Source of the DNA: Telopea speciosissima
Lineage: Eukaryota; Streptophyta; Magnoliopsida; Proteales; Proteaceae
Reading direction: 5' to 3'
Assembly (NCBI RefSeq): GCF_018873765.1
Contig: NC_057924.1
Coordinates: forward strand, 14,037,001 to 14,101,000
Length of the DNA stretch: 64,000 bases
Of this stretch, positions 21,180-33,512 are shown in pieces (the stretch's first letter is position 1; each line of letters begins with the position of its first letter). Position numbers and translations under genes: made by a program. The notes beneath the pieces were generated by a model. That model was not told where the DNA came from. It ran no database searches and saw only the letters and a program-made list of their open reading frames with translations.

Positions 21180-22628
21180 GACTATATCCGATATTGTCTA
21201 CGGGATGTATTATACAAAGTCGGTGGGTGGGGATTTTAACGCCGTGGTGCCCCCGTTGGAGAAAGCAGGTGGCAGCCCGACTTGTTCGATGTCTCTGGAT
21301 GAGTTTGAGTTTTGTGAGTGGTGCTGGACTTATAAATGCAGGGAATGCTGGTAATATCTTCACCTGGTCGAATAATCGTTCAGGAGTAGGAAGGGTCATG
21401 GCCAGATTGGACTGGTTTTTGGTGAACGCTGTGTGGGTTGGGGCTTTCCCCCAGTGTGAGGCGAACCACCTTAATCGTACGTGTTCTGATCATGCTCCTA
21501 TTTGGCTCTCCTTTTCTGCTACTTGCAGCCATGCATTTTCAGCCTTTAAATTCCAGCAGATGTGGTTGTTGCACCCGGGGTTTCTTGACTTTGTCAAGGG
21601 TCAATGGGCTGAACCGGTGGCTGGTTCCCCCCTTGTTGGTTTGTTCTTAAAGCTCAAAAGGCTTCGTGGTGCTCTCCGTAAGTGGAACAAGGAGGTCTTT
21701 GGCAATGTGCATCAAAAGGTTAGGGATGCAGAGGACTCGATGAGCAGGGCAAAGGCAGCCTTTGATCTGAGAGCCAATGAGGAGGCTAGGGAGGCACTGG
21801 AGGAGGCCAGGAATGTCCTACAGGGGGTGTTGCTTTAGGAGGAAATCTTCTGGAAACAAAAGTCCAGAGTTACTTGGTTAAAAGAGGGGGATCGTAATAC
21901 AAAGTTCTTCCATTCCATGGTTAATACCAGGAGAAGACAGGCCAGGGTGAATAAAATCAAAGGAGAAGATGGTGAGTGGATCTCCGACCCTGATGGGGTG
22001 CAGGCTGAGGCGGTGCATCACTTCTCAGGAGTCTTTGCTTCTCAGAGATGTTTGGTTGATGAAAGTTTGTTGTCGTTGATTCCCGCGGTTGTGATGGAGG
22101 CTGAGAATGCTACTCTCCTGCTTACCCCCTCATTGGAGGAGGTGAAGGGGGCTGTGTTTTCCTTGTCGAGCAATAGTGCGCCGGGCCCAGATGGCTTTTC
22201 TGGGTAGTTTTTCATGGCTTGTTGGGAGGTGGTGGGCCATGATGTTTGGGCTGCTGTGGTGGATTTCTTCAAGGGTGGGGTGCTCCCTAGAAGCTTCACC
22301 TCGGTCAATCTGGTGCTCATTCCCAAGGATAACCCTTAGGTAATGGCTGACTTCTGCCCTATTAGCCTTTGTAACTTTTCTTATAAGATTATTGCCAAGA
22401 TCTTTGTTTCCAGGTTGGCGGGGTTGCTCCCATCCTTAGTGGAGGAGGAACAGGGTGCTTTTGTACAGGGCAGGTATATCCATGATAATATCTCTATTGT
22501 TCAAGAGGTTGCTCAAGACTTAAATAGGAAGGCTCGAGGGGGTAATGTGATCCTCAAGCTAGACATGGCGAAAGCCTATGACCGGTTAGAGTGGAAGTTC
22601 CTATGGCTTGTTCTGTCCAGATTTGGGA
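21180..22628 (+). pseudogene. LINE copy 3 ORF2: endonuclease end and reverse transcriptase start
   Basis: Endonuclease pieces come first: GGDFNAV near 21225, NIFTWSNNRSGVGRVMARLD at 21355-21420 and SDHAPIWLSF at 21485. A linker follows with LRKWNKEVFGNV. Reverse transcriptase then appears with NSAPGPDGFSG (22173-22206), an in-frame stop, VLIPKDNP, FCPISLCNFSYKIIAKI, EQGAFVQGRYIHDNI and KLDMAKAYDRLEWKFL. It stops abruptly at about 22628, where another repeat begins, so the FADD catalytic box is lost. Confidence 0.85.
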
Positions 22629-23140
22629 CAGAAAGTAGCTACGAAATGGGAAAGATATCTTGTTTTTTTCAACTCCGAAACAAAACTAGCTACGAAATGA
22701 GAAAGATACATTGACTCGGCCGAGGTCTCGACCGAAACCAAACCAAACCAATGTTATAAAGTGACTTATGTCGACCTAGACCAGTCGAGATTTCAATAAG
22801 TCTCAGTCATCTCGATGGGAAACCAAGACAGACACTTATTTATACCAGAAACCAGGACAGACATTTATGCACTTATTAAGTAAATGTTTTTATATTTGTT
22901 ATTTCATTTACTTAAGAAATTATTCAAAAATAAGTACATACCCCCTATTTGAATCCAATAAAAATAGTTAAAAAATTAAATTCCAAAATGATAAAAAGCC
23001 AACCCCCAGTTCAAGAACAAAAATTGGATTTTTTGCGGTAGGTGCAATTTTCAACTTTTAAATGCTGAGGGTTTTCTCAAATCTAAAAATTCCATAATTC
23101 TTGATATGATAAAATATTTCTAATAGCCAAAAGTGCGATT
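22629..23140. repeat. Repeat related to the Mutator-like element at 12242-13370
   Basis: It contains the same text blocks as that element: tctcgaccgaaacc-type CG-rich ends, accaagacagacacttattt, gttatttcatttacttaag and cctatttgaatccaat. A direct repeat, agctacgaaatg-gaaagata, occurs twice near 22640 and 22690. It truncates LINE copy 3. Its right limit is unclear. Confidence 0.5.
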
Positions 23141-24166
23141 TTTTTTTATACATAAAACAATATTTTCATTCAGAGAGATTTTCATAGCATTCGCGCACAC
23201 CAAATAAGGTTTGATCGGAACATCTTTCAGTATAAATCAGATTTAAGCAATCTTGGATTTAACCCAACAAATCCACCCCCCCCCCCCTCCCACACACACA
23301 CACCCTTTTTAATGGTTGTCTATTGTTTGTAGTGTCAGTGTCCATTCAAGTAATTTCCCCTATTTTTGTTGTATTCCCGTTTTACTCGAATGCATTCACT
23401 TTCTTATAGGTGGCTACTTGAATCAATGTGTGGACTCCTGATCTTTATTTTGGCCATGTTATTTCTTAACATACTGGCTGTCTCACTGGAAGGGAGATAG
23501 AGAAAGAGCAACTATTTACTTGATAATGTTGATCATCAGTTGGCTGCTGACATGTAAATGTGTGGATGACTTTTCTTCCTGGCATGGAGCTTGGTACTCC
23601 TTTCAGTTGTATTGAATACACTTGTTTTGATGTGTATTTAGTTTGTTAGTTGATCTTCGTTTTGTTACAGCTAAACTCGAAATGAAACTGTCAAAGCTAA
23701 GCAAACTCTTCATTGATAAATTCCACCCAGGAACTGTATTTGAAATCTTGTTAAAGATAATCGATCCTGATGTTACTTTTATAAAAATCGAACCCAGGTT
23801 CTTGAGAAAGGGATACCCTTCTCTCTGCAACTTCAGAGTAGAACCCGAGTGTTCAATTTGGCCATAATCTGAGACAGAAAGTAGTGTTAATTCCCCTTCA
23901 ATTCCCTTAGTTGATGCATCTACAGCTGCAGCTGAGCTCAGGTATGATTCACAAGTCTCACTTTTTCTTGAATCCCAAGAGGGGAAAAATCCAAAAACAG
24001 TTCTTGCAATGCATCCCCACTCTTTTAATAAACTCCAGTTACGTTTCTTAAGAAATCTGTTACTCAAAGAGGGAAAATTGAAAGGTGACTTCCAGTAAGC
24101 AAGTGAAGCATGGAGGTTTTGTCTACTAAGAAACAAAGTGCTGGATATTTGTGGCCTTTGAGAGTT
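23141..24166. other. Unassigned DNA with a 177-codon open frame on minus
   Basis: A minus-strand frame (24136-23603) and a shorter plus-strand frame (23643-23867) overlap. I recognise neither product. The minus frame has no evident domain, signal peptide or repeat. The plus frame follows a tttgttacag acceptor-like site at about 23661-23670 and is Lys/Leu-rich. It could be a captured gene fragment, given the Mutator-like repeat to the left, or chance openness. No function is assigned. Confidence 0.25.
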
Positions 24167-24324
24167 TAGGGAAAAGGAACACTAACAGGTCTTTGGGCAC
24201 AGTGTGTACCTGTACCCATGGAAAGATGGAAAGGATTAGGATTGCGTTAGACTTTTCGTGTTGGGCTGTGTTTGGATACGGGTACACGCCTAGGCACAGC
24301 ACCAGTTAGCGTTCTTTCTCCCTA
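24167..24324. mobile_element. MITE, family GGGAAAAGGAACACTAAC (copy 1)
   Basis: The left end GGGAAAAGGAACACTAAC pairs with the complement of the right end, GGGAGAAAGAACGCTAAC. The body contains gcacagtgtgtacctgtaccc and its partner tacgggtacacgcctaggcac. The element is about 158 bp, with no coding content. A second copy is at 24744-24933. Confidence 0.65.
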
Positions 24325-24743
24325 GAGTTTAATTAGCCCTGTATGTGAAATTTTCAATCCTAAAAATAAACTTTTGTAATCAATACACCAGCAGGTGCCT
24401 GTTTTTCTTTTCCTTTTTGCTAATACATTTTGGTGACAGTATTGTAGAGACATTCACCTTCTAGATGAGATCTGAAGACCTTGATCTTACAATCAAACTT
24501 ATTTTCTGCCGCCTTGAATTTTTAAATTGATCAAAAACTTTTGAAATATGTTTTATTAATTCATTTTCTTATTAACATTCCCAAGTGTCAAATAATATAT
24601 AATCTTATTTTTCCCATCCGTATAACATGTTTTTTTTTCTTTAGTGAGGGTAAAATCTTATTTTTTACATGTGTATGCAGTCATGTAAGACAATGATAGC
24701 TCTCGAGAATGAAATGACAGTAAGTAGCTTTCATATTATTATA

Positions 24744-24933
24744 AGGGGAAAGGAACACTAACCAGTGCCGTGTATGGGTGTGTATCTGCGCCCAGACATA
24801 ACCCGGTGTGAAAAGACTGTTGCACCCTTGGATGTTTCCATCTTTCATGGGGTGCGGCAGTCTTTTAGCGTCGGGCTGAGTCTGGGCACAGGTACACGCC
24901 CACACACAGCACCAGTTAGTGTTCTTTCTCCCT
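24744..24933. mobile_element. MITE, same family (copy 2)
   Basis: The ends AAGGGGAAAGGAACACTAAC and AAGGGAGAAAGAACACTAAC (complement of the right side) form terminal inverted repeats. The interior is similar to copy 1, with gggcacaggtacacgcccac. About 190 bp. Confidence 0.7.
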
Positions 24934-26255
24934 TATCTTGTAAATTCTTTTTACTCTTTTACTTATAGCACATGCTACATATATTCAATAATATTATAAT
25001 AAAATACTAATTTTTATTTTTTTTAGTGTATTCAATTCATAAGTAGGAAAACCACCACCCTCATAAGTTATGATTATTTTAAGGTACGTTCTTAAGTCAG
25101 TATTCCCAAATGAACTTTTACATTAAGCCAAATATTTGATAAAATAGTATATGAGACAAGTGGTACCAATCAAACTTAAAGACTACAAAAACATAAAAGG
25201 TTTGACCTTAGCTCTCATGACCTTAAGTCTTAAGAATTATATAATATATAGGGTTAGAATGTGAATTTGTTCCGGTTCCAATGGTTCCTAATTGGTCTAT
25301 CGGTTCTGGAATAGTTGGGAGACCAATAACTTAATTGGTAGATCCGGATCTAGACCAATAACTAATCGGTAGATCCAGAACCAGACCAATAAGCTATTGG
25401 ATGGATTGTTTCCGGTCCGGTTCCCAATTCTGATCTAAAATAGACACCTTTACCCATGCTCTTAAATGTGCATCAATAAGAAAGGGAAAAAATGGAAGGT
25501 GTTCTCTAGTGTTAGGAATTTTAAAAGAAATACCATTACCATTGTGGCTTTTGATGCCCTAGCTTGTCTTGGGTGTGACATAGCAAGCCCAGCCTAATAT
25601 TAATTTTGTAGACCTAGACCTAATGTTCAGGTTTGATGATGACTGTACTGGGTTAACATGGGTCTGGCATTCGGCCCAAGGATTTAGTTCACGGTATCAG
25701 GACCGGTATTGGTCACCTTTAATACTGATACCAATATCGATTCAAATTAACCATACTAGCCACATTAGATGATTTTGCCCCTCCAAATTTTCAATAGCAT
25801 ATTCTTATACTATTTTTCCCTCTTTAGTTTTTGTTCCACCGATACGATCCAATATCAGTTCCTTAATCCATGATTAAGCCATATATAGTTATACCCTATG
25901 CTAAGGCTGGTCCATTGAACTGACACCTTTGTCCTAGTTCATATGTCAAGTTTCAGTCAAAACAGAGTTCACCAGATAACAAAACGAAACATAAAAAATC
26001 CAGGATTACCATGTGCAAACATACATAGGTAGATATGCCATTGGAAATTATCGCTAGGCCCCACACCAAGGCAGACAAGGACCCACAAGGGGCCAACAAG
26101 GGGGGGGCTCATTGGGCAACACACTTATTACTATGTTACTATATTACTAATTCAAAAAAAAGGAGGTAGAGGCCGGATCAAACTCTTGACTTTCCTTGGC
26201 CTTATACCAAAACCAACTGTCTAGCTGCCTGCCAATGAACTAGAACCTCATCTCC
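24934..26255. other. Intergenic DNA with degenerate short repeats
   Basis: No gene seen. 25262-25450 holds repeated tagatccagaaccagaccaataa motifs and may be a decayed hAT-type MITE. 25695-25885 carries cggtatc motifs of the TATCGG family. Confidence 0.4.

Positions 26256-26297
<42 letters not shown>
26256..26297. repeat. (ATG)14 microsatellite
   Basis: Fourteen uninterrupted ATG triplets. On minus they give a run of His codons in a short spurious frame. Confidence 0.95.
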
Positions 26298-27126
26298 TCT
26301 TCTCTTTTTGTCTTTGTTTATATTGATAAATTGAAGCAGTTGAATTTTGATTTCTTTGTTTGATAAATATGAGACTGAGACTTCTTCAATCACCAGCAAT
26401 AAAAAAAATTAATCATAATTTATTATTTCTTTCTTGTTTCATTATGACTCAAAACTCCAGATTAGACTTTAGAATGGTTAGATAACCTAGAAACTATTAT
26501 TTAATTATATATAATATCTGATATTTGATTACCGACACTTTCTGCATTAGATACGGTTAATTGCATACTTTATGTAAAAAGCAATCTATTCATTTCATCT
26601 TGTAAAGGGTTACAGAATATAGCTAGGAACCCCCACCCACTCCTTTTAGGGAACATAATTGAATAAATTAATAATGGAATCTTTAGATTTCTTGTATAGG
26701 AGGGAGAAAGGACAAAAGCAAAATGACAATCTCTGTAGATCATAACTTGATGAGCACCACCATATAAGAGAGAGAGATAGCAACTCAACATCAAACCACA
26801 CCCACTTATAAATTCTATATTTATGCTTCTTTATGGAAAGTTGATATCAAAATCTCTTTCAAGACATGTAAACAGTGCTAATGAGTGTATGCATTGGCAT
26901 TATGGGGGTGGGATTTTCACCTTTCATGGGGATAGGGCGATCATTTTATCCCTTCTCTGTGTTTAGGCGTGGGTAGAACACTCCGTCACAAAGAACTTTC
27001 TTCCTGAAAAAAAAAATTAGCTCAAAAGAGCGAGGAAATGGTTCTGTACATGGGAGGCAGAGAAGTCATTTCTTAATATGTATGCATGTGTGTGTGAGCT
27101 AGCAGACAGCACCAATGGAGACATGG

Positions 27127-27411
27127 GATGGGACTAGGGCTGTAAACGGATCGGATTCAGCTCGGATAGTGCTATATCCGCATCCGCATCCGATAGCTAT
27201 TGGACGGATTCAGATAGTGCTAAACGGATACGGACACAGATACGGATCGGATATTTTATCCGCTTACATGTAAATATAGCTTTTCGGATAGCTATAGCCT
27301 ATCCGTATCCGCATCCGTTTAGCTTTCAGACGGATTCAAATAGTGCTAAACAGATACGGACACGGATACGGAAATGGATTTCGGCTATTCATTTACACCC
27401 CTAGATGGGAC
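27127..27411. mobile_element. hAT-type MITE with perfect 8-bp duplication
   Basis: GATGGGAC flanks both sides (27127-27134 and 27404-27411). Ends are TAGGGCTGTAAA and, as complement, TAGGGGTGTAAA. The 269-bp body is full of ggatacgga and ccgtatccgcatccg units on both strands. No coding capacity. Confidence 0.85.
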
Positions 27412-28256
27412 ATCTTACAAGAGAGACATAGGAGTTTTTTAAAAAAGGGAAGAGAGAGTGGATGGTAGCTTACGGTTATACTGGCGGTATGCCCAGCCTT
27501 TTCCCAATATATAATAAAGAGTGAACCTAGTTTTTTTTTTTAAGAGGAGAAAAGAATTTTACCTTGTTAATGAAACAATTGAGATTAAGGGTTCTAATTT
27601 TGGGGGTGAAAAGCAATAACATTCATTCCCAATGATATTTGCAGTGTAGGAATAAAAGTCTCAGTCCCTTACATAATACATCAGACAGACCAAATAGGAA
27701 AATTATCTCATCTAGTTCCCTGTCCGGCCCAATTCCCCAGTTCCTCTAATAGTGGGGTGGTGGACCTCACCCGGGCAAAGTATTTGGGCAGGAGTAGGAT
27801 AGTCATTCCAGCCCCCTATTAGAGAACCGGAGAACTAGGGTGATGGACCCCACCTGGGCAGAGTGTTCGGGTAGGGGTAGGGTAGTCATTCCAGCCCCCC
27901 TTGTTAGAGGAACTGGGAACTGGACCGGGCAGAGAACTAGGGAGATAAAGATCCGACCAAATAGGTAAGGTATGACTAAAAGTTACACAATATTTGGTCA
28001 ACATGCCCACTGTGCAACATGATGAACACACTAAATTACGGGATCATGTGATATATGAATTAGGGGATTCAGTTCTGTTTCGGGTCAGATTGAGCTAGTT
28101 TCAGGTTGTTGCTAGGTCAAACCAAAATCAAACATTAAGTGGAAGTTTGGTTTGGTTTTTTATCGGGATGGCTTAACGGACTCTTATCGGTCTATTTCGG
28201 TTCAATCTGTTTTGTCATAAATATGCATTAAAAAACAATTAATAAATTTTTTTAAG
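27412..28256. other. Intergenic DNA, partly duplicated
   Basis: 27745-27800 and 27800-27910 share a repeated block, with ggggtggtggacctcacccgggca in the first and a diverged copy in the second, including gggtagtcattccagccccc. No gene is recognised. The minus frame 27819-28031 looks like a by-product of the repeat. Confidence 0.4.
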
Positions 28257-28413
28257 GGCAAGAGATCTCTACTTGATCGCATGGTCTCCACACAAGCGTC
28301 TGGGCCAATGAGTGAGCACCGCCTGGGTATCTACCCAATTGGCAAAGGCTTCATCTCATGATGCTCTGTGAGAGGGTATAGGAAACACCACCAAGTAGAG
28401 ATCTTTTCCCCTT
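28257..28413. mobile_element. MITE with GGCAAGAGATCTCTACTTG ends
   Basis: The left end gggcaagagatctctacttg pairs with ccaagtagagatcttttcccc on the right. About 157 bp. A partial relative begins near 29336 (gggtaagagatcgttgcctg). Confidence 0.65.
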
Positions 28414-28428
28414 TTTTTATTTATTTTT

Positions 28429-28615
28429 GGGAGAAAGAATGTCACTCGGTCACGCAGCGCATGCTGTCCCTACACTCTGACACAGGGGCGGCAAAATGAC
28501 CACCACACCCTGGTCATTTCCGAGGTTCCAGGGGATGCAGCAGTCATTTCGTGCGCCACTGTGTCAGGATGCAGGGGCAGCGTGCGCTGTGTGACCGGGT
28601 GACGTTCTCTTTCCC
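28429..28615. mobile_element. Foldback MITE with arms of about 85 bp
   Basis: The left arm from gggagaaagaatgtcactcg and the complement of the right arm (gggaaagagaacgtcacccg) match along most of 85 bp, including cggtcac-cagcgca-gctg-ccct. The whole 187 bp can fold into one hairpin. A half copy lies at about 30003-30056. Families at 24167, 24744 and 54468 share the gene-free, GTTCT-rich end style. Confidence 0.75.
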
Positions 28616-31299
28616 TTTATTTTTTACCAAGTTTTTTCAGGTTCAATTCGGTTTCAAGTTTCAGTTAGACAATTCCGTCAGTCCAATTTTCTATTATTTC
28701 ATAAAGCCGAAAATTGAAACCAAACCAATAAATATCGTTTGGCTCAAACTGAACCGATTGACTCCGATTGATCCAACCAATTCGGGCTGGAAATGGACTC
28801 TCAAATGGGAAATATTGTGATCTTATTAAGTTGTTCTTTTATTGGTAGTGAAGAGACTAGAGAGTAAAGCTTTCTCAGTTATTGACCTAAGTTATTTAGG
28901 ATCCAAAGAAAAGATAAAAAAGAAGCATGAAAGATCCGCGCATTGTGAGTTTGCAAACTCTCATGCTATCTCACAAAAAGTGGGATTCCATACATATTTT
29001 TGTTTTATTTTTTTATCTATTATAAAAATGTGGGAATCGCATGGATGGATACTTTTTCAAACTATTAAGTGGCGGTGGTATATAGATTCCTTCCCATTTT
29101 GGCAGTGTGGGAAATACTCTCAGAAAAGGAAATACACTAATCTTTAGGGAGCGGGTGAATTCCTTGAAAGGTATCATGATCCATGTGCCAAAGCGAGGAC
29201 CAATGGAAATGTGTAGAAACATCAATAAGGGTGAGATTTTCGATTTCAAGAGAACAGGGCAATCATTTCGCACTCCTCTGTATCTGGCACAAGAGCCACG
29301 TTGCCTTTTAGGATTCTTTTCTCTAACTTAATTTAGGGTAAGAGATCGTTGCCTGATCACATGGCCCTTATATCAGCGCGTGGGGCAATGAAAGCATACG
29401 CAAGAGTGTTAACATAGATGGGATTTCCTGTATCATTTCACAGGAGCAACGCGACAACATCTGAAATTTTAACAGTAGCCGGAGGAGACATGATATCCGG
29501 GCGGTGATGCTGCCCTCACGGCGTGATTAGCGAGAGAAAGTAATGTTTGAAACTTTGAATTGACTAAGGAAGCTGTGGAAGAATATGTTTTTGAGAAAAA
29601 AAAAAAAAATAAAGGAAATGTAGTTTACTAAAGCTCATTAGAGAGTGTTCTTTTGCCACGTGGAATATTCATTTGGTCTTTTCCATCTGTTGGAAAGATG
29701 GGATATGATGTGGACAGCAACATGGAAAATTTGCGAGGGTTTTTTTTTGGGTTAAACATATATGGCCATCATGTACAAAAGCTTTCCCTTAAGTTCCATT
29801 TGGTTACAAGAAAAATGCAAATATTTTCTTAAAAGTGAAATATATTTTATAGAAAAATCATTTTTTGCGTTTTATAAGAAAATTTCAAATATTTTTTTTC
29901 ACTTCCCTTGCAACTAAACTGAGCTTTAGTTTTTTCCCAATACTTCTTGTATTGCAATTTGTTCCCCCATGTATGAAAAATATATTGTATATTTGTATTT
30001 GTGTAAGGATGCAGGGGTGGTATGTCTAGTGCGACCGGGTGACGTTCTTTCTCACTAAACACAATATAGTAATTGAATACTTAATCCCCTATTAAATCTC
30101 ATAAAGATTATCATAGAACACATCAATGTATCAATGGCATATCATATCATCAAACATAAAATGTAATGTATCATCTATTATAAAAATAATAAAAAATTTA
30201 CAATAAAATTTCCATAACAAGAAAAGGTATACATCATCCGTCATACAACCCATGAAATCCATAAAATGTAATTCATAAGTCATAAGAAGAAAAAATATAA
30301 ATCATTCACATCTTGTTGTCTCTGAACCATATATTAATGGATTACTCTAGATAAGCAGAATAAGAACTTTTATATGTAGGAGAGTGAATATTGACTCTAT
30401 ATATATAATGAGAGTGTGTGTGAGAGACGCACCTAGTTTTACTCTAGCAATTGGTCCAATGATTGCAACCAAGTAACCGAGGTCCGAGAAACAATGGAAG
30501 GGAAGAAAGGTTTTGCACTTTCACACAGTGGAACTGTGGGGACAAAGGGAGGCTTGGAGGACCTAGTTTTACACTTTTACTCCAACGATTAGTGACTTGT
30601 TGATTGCAGTGAAGAGGAGCTCGGTTTGAAGGAGTGGAATAAGGGTTTGCAACGGTCGAGGAATGAAGGGATGAAGTTTGAAGAGTTTTTGGTACTTGGT
30701 TTCAAGAAACAGGTTAGGTTGAAGGGTTTTTGGTAATTTCCTTTTTATGTTTCAAATAGTAAAAAGCGCATATATTATGTCTTAAATACGAGATACTATA
30801 AATTATGCATATTTTTTAGACTTTTTTAAAATATGCGAATAAATAGGTTATTTTAACTAAAATATGGGGATGCAAATAATTTGCTTATTAAACGTGAATT
30901 TACTTACTATGTCTCTTCCTCTCTTTCCAGCCTCCTCTCTCTCTCTCCATTAGAATGGTTCCTATATCGGCTGAGCATGTTCCTCACAACACCTTGATGT
31001 CGTCTACTTCTTCTCCTTTAGTTGTGTCCTTCAAAGAAAAACTTCTCAATTCACGTCACACCCCTCTCCCACTTGGGCATAATCGTTGACACCGACCATG
31101 AGGCGATGGAACTCTATGGCTTCAAACTCTTTGGTTGCTTCTCTAACATACCAACAATTGATATTGACCCAAAATTTCAAACTCGTCTGCAAGAACCTTG
31201 ACGCCTCAACTTCATCACCAAACTTCTAGGTTTGTGCCTTTCTTAGCTTATGCTTAAAATTTGTATTCATGCTCTATGGAAGTTACAATAACTCCCGCA
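28616..31299. other. Intergenic AT-rich DNA
   Basis: I see no gene. 29789-29926 may be a MITE: ttaagttccatttggtta on the left and taactaaactgagctttag-like text on the right are weakly inverted. 30003-30056 is half of the foldback MITE at 28429. The rest is unassigned. Confidence 0.4.
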
Positions 31300-31590
31300 A
31301 ATCATTAATGTAGGTTCAGGTTATTATGTGTTTAAGTTCTCTTGTTCAAAGAATTATAACGAGGTTCTCTTCAGTGGTCCTTGGTCGATAGCTAACCGGT
31401 TCCTCTCTCTTTGTCGATGGAAACCTAGATTTAGACCCTCTCTAGTTACTGATACACACATTGTTCTATGGCTCAGATTTCTCAAACTCCCTTTGGAATT
31501 GTATGGCCATGAGATTATCTTTCTTTTGGACTGTCTATTAGGCATGTTATGCCCGTGCCCAAACCGCATTTGATTTGACCTTAATGTGCA
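31300..31590 (+). pseudogene. LINE ORF1 (DUF4283) fragment, left half
   Basis: The + frame encodes FKFSCSKNYNEVLFSGPWSI, ANRFLSLCRWKP and VLWLRFLKLPLELYGHE, the core of the DUF4283 domain found in plant LINE ORF1 and copia-like gag proteins. It ends at CPNRI and a stop. The likely continuation, YTIDTISQGRYARVCIQI, is 2.8 kb away at about 34424-34475. Confidence 0.75.
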
Positions 31591-33481
31591 GGTACTACGC
31601 TAGCATCTGTCAGTACTGGCAATATGTGGGCCATAACAGTCAAACAACCACATAGGATCCTTGATGAGAAGACAGAGAGATATGTGGAAGATCAAGTTTA
31701 TTGACCAAAACAGTGGTGGTTTGTCGACCGTGGCAGCTTTGTAGATGGTCCTCCTCTTATGGCCGGACGCAATGAGCGACAGGTTTAGAAAGCGATGGCC
31801 CCATCCGATTCCGGACGACTTGAGTTCATAGTTAACCCTCCACATCATTCTAAACCCCTCCGGCATGGTAGGACACACCCACATTACTGTGCACAAATAC
31901 CCATTGCGATGCCCTCGCAAGTGGGCGAGAGCCCCGACCAAATCCCAGCCCAAACAGAGCTGGAATTGACCTGCCAGTCAATCATTTGGGCAGGCCCAGA
32001 TCAGTCGGCTACATCAATCGGTGGGTCCTGCCGTCCTGTTTCGGGTTGTTGTGTGTGGGACCCCCAAATCCCGCATCGTATAGAACCCCGTGTGCATGGA
32101 ATTATGGTGTGACCTACCTTTAACTCCATGACCAGTATGGAGTCAAAGTGGGGGGTCCACGGGATCCAACCGAAAAATTAATTCGTTTTGACCCAAATAG
32201 GTGCGCAGGCAAACGGGCCTCAGTAGCTCTAACCTCTATATGCAAACTGAGTTTCTAAAACTCAGTTCTCACTTCATTTAAACCGGAGAGAGGAGAGGAA
32301 AGAAAAGAAAGAGAAGAAGAAAAGGAGGAGGAAGGAGGAGTTGGCCTTGGATTGGTCCCAGCTGCCGGTTGCATTCCAAGTTAGGTAGGCCTTAGTTCCC
32401 CATCTTTTTCTCTCCTATGCTACCATTTTATACTTAGGTTTTAGGATTTTCGGTTGGGTTTCAGTTGAAACCCAGTGTCTGGCAAGGAGGCCAGCTGGAG
32501 TGTTGTTGTGTGAGGGTTCTACACCTTCTTTCACACTCCCATATTTGTTCCCGGCCAATTCCAAGGTGATTTGGGTGAAAACTTTCCAAACTCTAGCTTT
32601 TAGGTTTTGATTGGAAATTCGATTGTATCTTTGATTTCATCTGGTGAAAATGCAGTGCAACTAAGCTCTGTGTGTAGGTGGAGTGATCCACTACAATCTC
32701 TATGGGGTGGAAATAATCTAGGCAAAGTGTTGGATTGCATCTGAACTGAAGAACAGTTCTCAGAGCATCAATCGTTCGATGACTGTGGATCCACCCCGGT
32801 CGATGACTGTGGATCCACCGGTCGATGACCACATCAACCGATGGGAAAATTTTGGAAAACTAGAGCTTCTGCCAAGCCACTGGTTGATCATAAGGCTTAG
32901 CACCGATTGATGAGTACATTAGCCGGCTACATCAACCGTCTGGTTCCCAATGTGAAATTGAGATTTACTCTTCTAGGAAAACCCTTGGCATTCGTCCAAT
33001 GTTGGGTCTAACACTTGGTTAATATGAATAGGTCAACCCTAGTACATCCAGTGAGGCGTATCTTGGGATCTCTTGGGCATCCATTGGGTTGTGATCACCT
33101 AGTCTACTAAGAAGGTGAGTGGGTGTTGTTGACTATTTTTGCAGAGTGTTTTTTTTATTTCAATTTAAGAATGACCATTCCATTCATCTCAAATATGAAT
33201 TGGTGTCCATATAACCATGCTTGATTATGTGCTATGAATGAGAGGTATGCTGAGAGTTGGAAATGAGATCTAGTGTGGCCGAGGTGGATTTTGGTACCGA
33301 GATCGCCATAACTATGTTGTGTTTATGCTGCATTTTATTTATTTATGCAAACGGATTACGGTGTGGCCGAGGTGGTTCCAGTACTGTATTCTTGTAATTA
33401 TAGTATATGTATGTGTATGTTAGTGGAGACAAAGTGGGTAGTGAGCCAGAGCGGATTTCAATACTATCATCTTGTTCTCTG

Positions 33482-33512
<31 letters not shown>

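Noticed and set aside
26202..26399. Minus-strand frame with a long His run
   Set aside because: The run is the complement of an (ATG)14 microsatellite; there is no other sign of coding.
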